A DNA stretch of 64,000 bases, taken from the NCBI GenBank assembly GCA_963693285.1, contig OY848927.1, positions 1,552,501-1,616,500 of the forward strand, written 5' to 3'. Below, piece by piece: positions 39,819 through 50,595 of this stretch; positions within the stretch are counted from its first letter, which is position 1, and each line of letters starts with the position of its first letter. Source of the DNA: Xestospongia muta. Its lineage: Eukaryota > Porifera > Demospongiae > Haplosclerida > Petrosiidae. The notes under the pieces were generated by a model, which saw only the letters and a list, made by a program, of their open reading frames with translations, searched no databases and was not told the origin of the DNA. The translations under genes and the position numbers were made by a program.

Positions 39819-42800
39819 ATGTCTGACAACAGTGAAGATAGATTTGATGGTCTTTTACTCGGTCTCGCTCAGCAACACACTGAAGGTGTTAGTGAGGTAT
39901 ATGTTCAGCAATAAATATGTTATTATATATAAAACGTTTGATTCAGATGCTAATGCCTAGGTAATGATAATATTTAACCCTTTAATGCCCAAACTGTGCT
40001 TAGTCATTCTTTCATTTAAATAACCTGAAATCCTTCATTGTTAATAATTATGACTGTCAGTAATGGCTTTACACAAATTTAATATTCATACAAACCTAGT
40101 CACCTCAATCTTACATCATCTGTCGTGTATTTTTGTAGTTGCTGGACACATTTTTTGGATTTTTGAGACGCAAGACTGATTTTTATACTGGTGCCGATAA
40201 AGGCAGAGCAGAACAGGTTTGAATTGTTATAATTCACTAGAATTATTAATATATTAGTAATAAATTCTTATGTTTTTATCTGTAGCTGATTGTTAACATT
40301 TCTCGGAAACATGAAAAGATAGCACTTGAGGTATAATTAACTTTCTGAAATTTAATCAGTGCATCACTCTTCAACTTCATCTATTAACAAATTATTAAAT
40401 TAATTAAATTATTTAACGATATTATGAATATATTTAAATGTTTGTTTTTTTGTGATTTTTCAGAAAAAAGCTAAGAGTGAAAGCACTACAACTGCTAAGA
40501 AACTCACGACAACCACCGCTAATACTACAAAGCCACCTCCTCTAGAAGAGCCTGGCATTCAGGAAGTAATTAATAATATAGAGATTTCAAGAATATATTT
40601 GATATATATATGTAAAGAAAGTAAATGAAAATGACATGACCATGTTGTCAAATTCCTATTTAGCAAGCTTCATTGATGCAGATATTATAGTTGTAATGTA
40701 ATAAATCTATTGTGTTTCTAATACAATTATTTTGCCTCTATTTCCTGCATTATTTCTGATATAAATACTGACATCATTCATAATGAAAGTTGAAAGTGTT
40801 ACTAATGATAGTGTGTGTATTTCATTACTTTTGAAAAGTTTGTCACTTATAAAGTAATCTCTATTACAATATTCTTTCTCAATGGCTATTTCTAGGTCAC
40901 TGAAGAAGAAGCAGAAAAGATTAAAAAAGAAGCTAATCAGAAAATGTCAACTCAAACTGAAACTGTTCCTAAGAAAGCTACTGAATCAGCTGAAACTAAT
41001 GGAGATGCCAAGGTATATTATCCTAGTTGTCTAGTTCCATGCTACTGATAAGTAATGCTTGCTAAACTATCTGCCTTTTTGACAAACTGACAATAATGGA
41101 GAGTACAGGAATGAGTCAACTTGGAATGGAATGTAATATCACATAGTTTACATATTGGTCAACTTTCTGTGCTCAATGTTTACCCAACATTTCATAAGTT
41201 GTCTTGTATCAAACTTTATGGTGCTGTCCCATGTTTTAGTGACTTGCTTCTAGACCCTCCTCTGTTATTAGTTTGTCAAAAAGGAGGAGGTCTATTTCCC
41301 TAGACTATTTCAAGATGAACTAATACTTGAAATGATAAGTCCTCCCTTTTTGATTTAGTTATGTTTTTATTTTAATTTGCCATGAACTCCTAATATAATA
41401 TCTTAATGATTTTTTGTATCTATAGACTGAAGAGGAGGAGGAGGAGGAAGATGAAGATTCTAAAGGCAAAATCAAACCTAATGCTGGTAATGGTGCTGAT
41501 CTACCACATTATAGATGGACACAGACACTACAAGATGTAGAGGTATATATTATGTTTTAATAGTAAAGACAAAGATAAATATATTATTGCAAAAATCCTA
41601 TTATTTTGTTTTATAGTTATGTTTACAATCAATTATGCTTGTTATGACAGTGCCTGTTTAGAGATGGCCTCAATTATCTATTGAAATGTATTAGTAGAAA
41701 TTGTCTCTAAATTAAATGTCTAATTGTTTTTCTAATACTTAACTTTGTACTGTTTTACAGTTACAAAGTTTATGAAGTATTAATTAACATTCCTTTTTAT
41801 TGTATTATTACAAACAATCCTTAAAGTTAAAAGAGTTCTTTTATTTTTTGTCTTTGTTTGACAGATTAGAGTTCCAAGTGGTGTTAACTTTCCTATTAAA
41901 AGTCGTGATGTAATTGTTGACTTCCAAACAAAGGTATATAGATATATTCCATAGATTGATTAACAGTTATTTGTACCATTATTAGCATTTTAAAGTTGGT
42001 GTCAAAGGTCATGACCCCATAATTCATGGAGAATTATATAATAAGATTAAAATTGAGGACTGTTTCTGGACATTAGAAGATCGTAAAGATATTTGTATTC
42101 ATTTAGAGAAGGTAAATAAAAACAATTTTTAAAAGTAAACCATTATTAAAATTTTAGATAATACTGATAATTGCTCCCAATCTTTCTTGCTATAAACTCA
42201 CTTTTTATTAGCTTTTCTTCCCAGTTTTTTATGTGCCTTGTTGTCCTAAAATTGTTTGGATTATATGTCTGCTACAGTAGATTATTGTTGTGTGTGAGAA
42301 AATACACTTACTGACCAGCATCATCACTGATACACACCACAACTAATTTAACTTTACTGTTACTAATTGGGTAACAAAACCTACATTGTTGGATATCCTT
42401 CTTGACAGATTTTTTTCAAGCTCTTTTTCACTGTAGTAATATATTACTGAATATTATAATCCTGTTTTATGTCTGTTCATAGCAAAACAAAATGGAGTGG
42501 TGGAGTCGAATTGTGACCTCTGATCCAGAAATAAATACAAAGAAAGTACAACCTGAAAACTCTAAGGTAATTGCTTAATTGAGACCTTGTTTTATAATAT
42601 CATGACACTTAGAACATTACTGTATTTCCATATAGTTGTCGGATTTGGACTCTGAAACTCGTGGTATGGTGGAGAAAATGATGTATGATCAGAGACAAAA
42701 AGAGGTTTGAATTAAGTGTCCTAAATAACATTTGAGTTCATTTTATATATTTGTGTGGTTATAAATTGCACTCTCCATTTAATAAGTGACTAATATAGAC

Positions 42801-43170
42801 ATTAAAAGTTTACATACAATAGTTTATTATAGGGTTAAGGTTTGGCCTTATAGTCACATCCATAATAATCTTTAAAGTGTTTCTAACAAAAAAAATCTCA
42901 TGGAATGTGTAATGGTAAATTAATGCCTATTAAGATAATAGGAACTATTACCTATTCTCTAAAGTTTTCTTTTTATTTCCCTCTATTTGTTTATTGTTTT
43001 GTCCATTAGCTTGGTCTTCCAACATCAGAGGAACAAAAGAGGCAAGACATTTTGAAGAAGTTAGTATTAGTTTTACTGAGTATGATCAATGTACTCATAC
43101 TATGTATGTTATTATTAGGTTCATGGAGCAACATCCTGAAATGGACTTTTCAAAAGCTAAAATTTCTTAA
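39819..43170 (+). CDS. NUDC: Nuclear migration protein NudC
   Basis: Twelve exons: 39819-39896, 40139-40216, 40286-40330, 40464-40565, 40896-41012, 41426-41542, 41865-41933, 41986-42111, 42483-42566, 42636-42704, 43010-43059 and 43119-43170. Nearly all are multiples of three. The N-terminus [24 protein letters not shown] (here [20 protein letters not shown]) and [20 protein letters not shown] are NudC hallmarks. A charged linker precedes the CS/p23 domain ([40 protein letters not shown]). The strongly conserved end is [40 protein letters not shown] and [12 protein letters not shown]. NudC is an HSP90 co-chaperone that stabilises LIS1 and dynein. The low-complexity acidic run [15 protein letters not shown] is also seen in the human protein. 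Confidence 0.97.
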
Positions 43171-44724
43171 GAGAATGAAGGACTTTGATTTTGCCAGTTT
43201 TATCGTTTATACTTGTTGATCTGACATACCTTGTTTGCTAATAATGAGAATATTCTATGTTTACAAGTAGTCTTTGTACTACTAGTTTATAAAATGTAAT
43301 CACTTATTTTTAGGTCCAATGGCTACCTAAAGATTTTGGATGTGGAATTTATAGATATTAAGTAAAGTGAATTATCATTATGACAGAATTTAACTTAGGG
43401 TAAGGTAATGATGAGGTGGAGTCTACAATATCTATGTATAAATATATATTCCTAGTTGATCTATTAAGTAATGCTAAAAGAAAATTATTAAAAGACCATA
43501 AATTGGGTGATTGTAGGGGGAGTGGTTCTAAAGATAAAAGATTTATTCATGTTTTGTCTACACTCTGGAGTTCTTTAGTCCATGGTTAATTCTAGCAATA
43601 ATCTAATTCTAAATCCTTTAAATTTTCAAATGTATTCTTTTCACAGTTCTACACATCTCTCCATTATAAGATACCAGGAAGTATGACAAGGAGACTGTGC
43701 AACCCAAACTGGCTGCTTATCTTGGTAACCATGCAATAAGAATGTATTGGGTACTGATCTATATGACTACTGATGGTAAGCTCAGCTTCAGTGGAAGGAT
43801 CACAACCAGTTCATGATAACTTAATTGGATGTCCATGTCTATTTAAAGAAGAATTACCAATGATTCCATTTCTTCAGACAGTAATCAGACCACTAATTTT
43901 TCTTCAACTTTACTCTCACACATGCATCACAAAATAAATCAATCTATAGTGACATCTTTTAAATCTAAATTAATTGTTTAATAAATATTAAATATAATAT
44001 TACAAGACTGTATTTTGTCTAGAGCATTTCATCGTTTTAGTTCTTACTATGTAAACGTTCTGTGTTTATTATTATCAACATGAATTTTCATTAAAAAATA
44101 AGAAGCTAGTATGTGCTACACACACATACACGTAGAAATGATACCAGCTAGAAACTTCATTGGACTGTGCTGGAGGTGACCAATATAATAAGTTCTACAT
44201 CTGATAAATAGCACTATCACTGCACGAATGCATTCGTTTCTTTAGGGTAAGGTAAGGGTGGAGGTGCTACTAGTTAGGTCCTCCTCCTCTTGATAATCTG
44301 ACAGGCGGAGGAGGGGCTAGCTCGCTAGGATTTAGACGTTTGATTGTGTACTGATTTCTGTAGAGAATACATCCGTCAAAGAAAGCTGTCTAATTGTTCA
44401 TTCAAACGTTGACACTTCAGAAAGTTCACTGAAGTACCTTAACACGAATCAGCTGCTACTTTGAATACCACAACAACTGGCTGGCTAATTAGTGACTTTG
44501 TAATCTGCAAATTACATTCATATCATTATCCATTATCTTACACAAAGCTGCTATACAAATAGAATCTTTATACTCTCCTGTATCACTAACAACTGCCATA
44601 TAATACTAAGGTATACAACATCATTGTATTATACTAATTCATTTTCAATCATGATTCATTCAATCATGTATTTTGTAAAATTATGAAAACAATATTATAT
44701 TATAATATCATTCTACAGTTCACA
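43171..44724. promoter_or_regulatory. NUDC 3' flank and upstream region of death-domain/ankyrin gene 1
   Basis: From 43741 (AATGTATTGGGTACTGATCT) to the start codon this region is colinear with 49601-50595 upstream of gene 2 (984 versus 995 bp), so the promoter was duplicated with the gene. Conserved islands include ATACATCCGTCAAAGAAAG, CTTTATACTCTCCTGTATCA and a GCGGAGGAGG box near 44304. A TTCTACAG acceptor lies nine bases before the ATG and suggests a 5' UTR intron. No other gene seen. Confidence 0.65.
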
Positions 44725-47700
44725 ATGTCTGATAATCTCAGTCCTCCTACTCTTCATCTACTTTGTGATGAACTGGAAGAAGTAGTTGAATGGAATAAAT
44801 TAGCTATTGCTCTCAAAGTGCAATATAAAGATATTAAGAGTATTGAGGGGCAGTACCCAGGACTTTGGGAACGCAAAATGCATTGCTTACAAAAATGGCT
44901 TGATCAAAGTAACACTGTACACTCATGGCGTACTATAGCTGATGCAGTAGACAAAATCAATCCAGCAGTTGCTGAACATATCAGAAACAAATATGCTATT
45001 ATATTAGATGATGTACCATCAACTACACAATATGAAGAATGTACCAGCCAAAATGATGATATCATTAGTATTAGTCACCATATCAACGAAGAGCAACAAC
45101 CAAACAAAAGTGAAGTTGAAGTTGATCAAGTAATTGTACAAACAATTAATGACTTTATAGATAGATTTGCTATGTTAGTTGCAGAAACTCAGTCATCTTT
45201 ACAACAACGGCCAAATATGCTCTCACCCTTTTATCGATACTTGAAAACACTACGATTAAAAGGCCAATCATCATTACCAGATGAAGCTAATGTCACATAT
45301 GACAAATTGTTTTATGTCTTAGACTCTCACAGTCATTACTTCAATGGATTACGTCTTTTCAAAATAGCTCAGAACTTTCTTTCTGACACCGACTTGCCAA
45401 GTAAATTGAAGTTATATCAAAATGATTTAGTTGTATTTAAAAAGTCAACAAAAATGAAAGATCTTGTTGACAAGATAATAATCAAAGCAAAACACAACAG
45501 GTACAGTTCAGGTGGCATTGAAAGTAGAAGAAATGTGGCTAGAGGTCTCATTAGAGCGTTTTGAGTTACTAATAAAGCTGCTTTTACAAGAACATAAAGA
45601 GTTTCTTCAAGACATTTTCGTCAAAGAAGGATGTGTAGTTGTCACCTGGAATGTTGCTAAAGAAATAGCTTACCTCATTACAACAACTACAATTAACCCC
45701 AAATTGTTAGTGGTAGTTGGAGTTATCTCTCTAACAGTAGGAACTACAGTATTGTATACTAATGACTCAACAAAAGATGATCTGACATTTGACACAGCTC
45801 TGTTGAGGGCTATTCAATCTGGTGGTCCTCTTCCAGCTATAGCTCTTCTTCTTGAAGTAGGTGGTAATCCTAACCAACTGATGACACAGTCACATATAAC
45901 TGTGATATCTACTGTGTTAGAAATGAAAGATAATAATAGCACTTCTGTGTTACATGTAGCTAGCAAAAATGGTTACTCATCTGTTGTCTCTACCTTACTT
46001 AGCAATGGGGCAGACCCCAACCTAGCTGATGATGATGGTACAACACCTCTAATGATAGCTAGTCAAAAAGGCCATGGTGATGTTGTCCAACTATTACTAG
46101 AGAGAAATGTTACAATAAACATCCAGGACAAGGATGGAGTCACAGCATTTCATTATGCAAGCCAGAATGGTAACTTATCAGTCATCTCTACTTTACTTAA
46201 TAATGGGGCAAACCCCAACCTAGCTATGAACAATGGGTTAACACCTCTTATGATAGCCAGTCTAAATGGCCATGGTGATGTTGTCCAACAATTACTACAG
46301 AGAAATGTTCCAACAGACACCCAGAACAAAAATGGAGCAACAGCAGTTTATTGTGCCAGTCAGAATGGTCACTTATCAGTCTTGTATATCTTACTTAACA
46401 ATGGTGCAAACCCCAACCTAGCAATGAATGATGGCTCAACACCTCTTATGATAGCCAGTCTAAATGGCCATAGTGATGTCGTCCAACTATTACTACAGAG
46501 AAATGTTCCAATAAACATCCAGAACAAAAATGGAGCAACGGCATTTTATTGTGCCAGCCAGAATGGTCACTTATCAGTCATCTTCATCTTATTCAACAAT
46601 GGGGCAGACCCCAACCTAGCAAATAATGATGACTGGACACCTCTTATAATAGCCAGTCTAAATGGCCATAGTGATGTCGTTCAACTATTACTACAAAGAA
46701 ATGTTCCAATAAACACCCAGAACAAAAATGGAGCAACAGCAGTTTATTGTGCCAGTCAGAATGGTCACTTATCGATTGTCTCTATCTTACTTAACAATGG
46801 GGCAGACCCTAATCTAGCTAAGAGTGATGGTACAATACCTCTTATGATAGCTAGTCAAAAAGGCTGTGGTAATGTCGTTCAACTATTACTAGAAAGAAAT
46901 ATTCCAATAAATATCCAGAACAAGGAGGGATTCACAGCATTTTATTGTGCCAGCCAGAATGGTCACTTATCTGTCATCTTTGCCTTACTTAATTATGGGG
47001 CAGATCCTAACATAGCTGAGAACAATGGCTGGACACCTCTTATGATAGCTAGTTATAATGGACATGATGATGTCGTGCAACTATTACTGAGAAATGTTCC
47101 AATAAACACCCAGAACAAGAATGGAGTTACAGCACTTTACTGTGCCAGCCAGAATGGTCACTTATCAGTCATCTCTACCTTACTTAGTAATGGTGCAGAT
47201 CCTAATCTAGCTAAGAGTGATGCCACAACACCTCTTATGATAGCCAGTCTAAATGGCCATAGTGATATTGTCCAACTTTTACTAGAGAGAAATGTTCCAA
47301 TAAACACCCAAAACCGAAATGGAATCACAGCATGTTATTGTGCCAGCCATAGTGGTCACTTATCAGTTGTCTCTACCTTACTTAGTAATGGGGCAGATCC
47401 TAAGCTAGCTAAGAACAATGACTGGACACCTCTTCAGATAGCATATGACAAAGGACATTACAATATTGTCAGATATTTATTGCACCATTCTAATCAATTG
47501 CAACGTGGACGTGAGAATATTGTCCAACGTTTGTTTGCTAATCAACTTCTAAAAGACATGGCTGGTCACACACCTCCAGATATAGCTTATCAATATGGCT
47601 ATCATAACACAACACCACTACTTCAAGAAACTATGGCTGGTTTATATGATGACAGAAAATCATTAAAAGATTCTTCTGACTCAGGTTATAGAAGTGGTGG

Positions 47701-47761
47701 GCTATCAAGTTATTGCTCTTCACAAATTTCTGATGAAGCTAGCAGTCCACTACCGGAGTAA
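44725..47761 (+). CDS. Death domain-TM-ankyrin protein, copy 1, frameshifted
   Basis: Two overlapping frames: 44725-45564 (from MSDNLSPPTLHLLCDELEEV) and 45512-47761. Against copy 2, two bases are missing at about 45481 (ATAATC versus ATAAAATC); after it frame 1 runs 28 codons to a stop. The first frame has the death domain (residues ~1-92, with CLQKWLDQSNTVHSWRTIAD) and a helical linker. The second holds DIFVKEGCVVVTWNVAKEIA, a hydrophobic segment (LLVVVGVISLTVGTTVLY), 16 ankyrin repeats and a Ser-rich tail ending SSPLPE. The second frame stays open for 2.2 kb, so the lesion is recent, tolerated, bypassed or a sequence error. No intron of workable size can restore the frame. Death-fold/ankyrin proteins often act in innate immune or cell-death signalling; that role here is inference. 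Confidence 0.8.
45945..47480 (+). repeat. Ankyrin array of copy 1, two-repeat (66-residue) higher-order unit
   Basis: Sixteen repeats of 33 residues alternate between two types. Odd repeats read like TAFYCASQNGHLSVISTLL-NNGADPNLA; even repeats read like TPLMIASLNGHSDVVQLLLQ-RNVPINTQNK. The genomic unit is therefore about 198 bp. One even repeat (near 47090) is a residue short (LLLRNVPI). Confidence 0.9.
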
Positions 47762-48367
47762 ACATAAGAGAACAACTATCTCAATATATTTCCTATGTGT
47801 GATCATTTAAACAGTTCACAATTAGTATTTGTGTGTGAACAGTTTCAAAGGATATAATGAATAATGTTTTTACATAATTATTATGATTATTTTTACTATT
47901 TCATTATAATTATACCATATTATCCTTTAATTTGTATGATATATGTTTATGTTCATTGTACATTATACATAATTTCAATATCAAATCTTCCAAAAGAGAT
48001 CAAAGGTTAAATAAGTCCTTATTTAAAGATATATGGAAAAGAAGTAGAGTGTATTGCCATGCAAGGTCTACTGGTGACTACTCAAAGTCAAGATATAGAG
48101 AAATAAAACACTGAACAATTTATGAATGCCAAAGAAAAAATTTTTCTGTAGCTTATGTAATCATTTAAATACATGAACAACACTAACTAACTCATCTATA
48201 CCTACATTAATTAGCTGATACAAATGGTACTATTTCCAAAACAGACATGGAAAAGGTGAACTTACTACTAAAATACATTGTTTTTATCATGTTCTATACG
48301 ATCATTTCTACCACTTGAATATAATGTGAATCAAAGAATACATTGTTAGATGTTGAAGCCTGTTGAA
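47762..48367. other. 3' flank of copy 1
   Basis: AT-rich sequence with several AATAAA-like hexamers (e.g. GAGAAATAAAAC near 48100). No gene recognised; a 60-codon frame at 47932 has no family features. Confidence 0.5.
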
Positions 48368-48630
48368 CTGAAGAACATACCAGCCAAAATGATGATATTA
48401 TTAGTATTAGTCACCACATCAATGAAGAGCAACAACCAAACAAGAGTGAAGTTGAAGTTGGTCAACAACAATGGGGAAACGTGCTTTCACTCTTTTATCA
48501 ATACTTGAAAACACTACAATTAAAAGGCCAATCATCATTACCAGATGAAGATAATGTCACATATGACAAATTGTTTGATGTCTTAGACACCCACTGTCAT
48601 TACTTCAATGATTTCCATCTTTTCAAAATA
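48368..48630 (+). pseudogene. Degenerate third fragment of the death-domain/ankyrin gene
   Basis: The segment matches only the linker of copies 1 and 2 (copy 2 positions about 50905-51235): CATACCAGCCAAAATGATGA, GAGCAACAACCAAACAAGAG, TTAAAAGGCCAATCATCATT, GATGTCTTAGAC. About 90 bases of the source are deleted where GAAGTTGG jumps to TCAACAACAATGGGG, and it stops abruptly at TTTTCAAAATA. No death domain or ankyrin part accompanies it. It shares GAACATACCAGCC and GTTTGATGTC with copy 2 rather than copy 1. Confidence 0.9.
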
Positions 48631-48922
48631 AATTATTAAATTGAGTGGTTTGTCACATGTGTTTATATTGGTAACCATAATGATTTAAATTATTATAAAA
48701 ATGTTCCTACTTTTAATTAGTTTATGGACTTGCTATCTTTAATTGGTGCATTCATAATATAATTAAGTGAGAAAATCATATGTTTGATCAAACAGTCTAT
48801 TTTTATTGGGATTATATATAATATGTAGCCTGCAAAAAAATAAAGTTATGTATCATGCATAAGTTCAAATGTAGCTGAGCTCAATTATGTTGCTAAGTCA
48901 TCAGCAATATTTGTCTAAGCAA

Positions 48923-49215
48923 TCATTGCAATCTGAAATAAACAAAGTTATATACTACAACAAATATAGCAATTCATATATGTCTATATGATATTAACCT
49001 TTGACATTTGCATGCATGCAATAGATTAAAATCAAAATTACATTTTTCTGGTATTTGTGGTAGACAATAACTCGTACACCGAAAACACTAAAAGGATGTC
49101 ACAATAAATAATTATTTGTGCAAATATAATGATGGCTTACTTGAGCATTAGCAATGAACACAATACTACTGACTATCAAATATATCATTAGAAAGGTCAG
49201 ACCTGTAAACTTCAT
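48923..49215 (-). CDS. Hidden three-exon gene for a 57-residue cysteine-rich secreted peptide
   Basis: Exons 49215-49141, 49087-48999 and 48932-48923 (TGA at 48923-48925) splice in phase across two short GT-AG introns of 53 and 66 bp, the size typical of this window. Exon 1 is a clean signal peptide (MKFTGLTFLMIYLIVSSIVF-IANA). The mature peptide of about 33 residues has six cysteines spaced C-x2-C-x3-C-x7-C-x9-C-x1-C (QCFRCTSYC ... HACKCQ). CxxxC plus CxC is the core signature of cysteine-stabilised alpha-beta peptides, though C1-C2 spacing is short for classical defensins. Function (antimicrobial, signalling or otherwise) is unknown. Every exon is too short to appear in an open-frame list. 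It lies between two tandem death-domain/ankyrin genes on the opposite strand. No transcript evidence is available. Confidence 0.6.
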
Positions 49216-49600
49216 TTTAGCTTTTTACATTCTCAAAGTAACAAGAGAGGTCAATAAATTCAAGATATTTTGCAGTATATTATTATTCCAGAATGTTCTG
49301 TGCAGTTTTATAATAGCTAAACACCATCCTTAAAATGACATGAATGAACATCATTTCCATGTATAACTTTATGTGAAAATTAAGTTTCCATGTACCTGTA
49401 TACCTGTACTATATGTAATAGCAATGTTTTTCTTCCTGTCAAGAACACAGAAAAATGTATATATATATTTACATCATAAAATATGTTTGTCAACTGTTAG
49501 CACAGATACGTATATTATATATATCATCTAGATGTCTTTGAAAATAAAGCACTATGTACAACCCAATCATAAAACATTATGTTTTCCTACTGAAGTAAAT

Positions 49601-50595
49601 AATGTATTGAGTACTGATCTATATGACTACTGATGGTAAGCTCAGCTTCAGTTGAAGGATCACAACCAGTTCATGATAAATTAGTTGAATTTCCATGCCT
49701 GTTTTAAGAAGAATTACCAATGATTTCCATTCCTTCAGACCACTAATTTTTATTCAACTTTATTCTTGCACATGCAAATGCATAATTATTGTAACTCATT
49801 TTCCCAGCAGCTCTTAGAAAATTGACTGCATCATGAAATAAATCAATCTATGATGACATCTTTTAAATTAATTTTAAATTAAATGCAATATTATGAATAC
49901 TACATTTATTTTTTCTAGAGCATTTTGTCATTTTAGTTCTTACTATGTAAATGTTCTGTGTTTATTATTATCAACATTACGCTAGTATGTACCATACACA
50001 CACATACAAACAGAGATGATACTAGTTAGAAACTTCATTGGACTGTGCTGGAGATGACCAATATGATAAGTTCCTCCATCTGATAAATATTAGCTCTATC
50101 ATTGCAATAGTTTCTTTAGGGGTAAGGCATGCGTGGGTGGAGCTGCTCTAGTCTATTATAGCCCCTCCTCCTTCTTAATAATCTGACAAGCGGAGGAGGA
50201 TCTAACTCATTAGGATTAAATAATTTCAAGACATTGTCTACTGACTTCATTAAAGAATATATCCGTCAAAGAAAGGTGTCTAATTGTTCATTGGAACGTT
50301 AACACTTCAGAAAGCTCACCAAAGTACATTCACTCTGCTACTTTCACTGGCTTAATTAGTGACTTTGTAATCTGCAAATTACTTTCATTATCATTATCCA
50401 TTATCTTACGCAAAGCTGCTATACAAATAGAATCTTTATACTCTCCTGTATCACTAACAACTGCCATATAATACTAAGGTATACAACATCATTGTATTAT
50501 ACTAATTCATTTTCAATGATGATTCATTCAATTATGTGTATTTTGTGAAGCATGAAAACAATAACTTATATTATAATATCATTCTACAGTTCACA
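49601..50595 (+). promoter_or_regulatory. Duplicated upstream region of death-domain/ankyrin gene 2
   Basis: Begins AATGTATTGAGTACTGATCT and follows 43741-44724 with small indels and substitutions. Long identical stretches such as TAGAATCTTTATACTCTCCT remain just upstream of the start codon, and the TTCTACAG acceptor before the ATG is conserved. Conservation is highest in the last 250 bp, suggesting promoter constraint or recent conversion. Confidence 0.7.

Noticed and set aside
45540..45580. Programmed frameshift or mini-intron restoring copy 1 of the death-domain/ankyrin gene
   Set aside because: The candidate GTACAGTTCAG intron is only 11 bases and no slippery heptamer with a downstream structure is apparent; copy 2 simply has two more bases.
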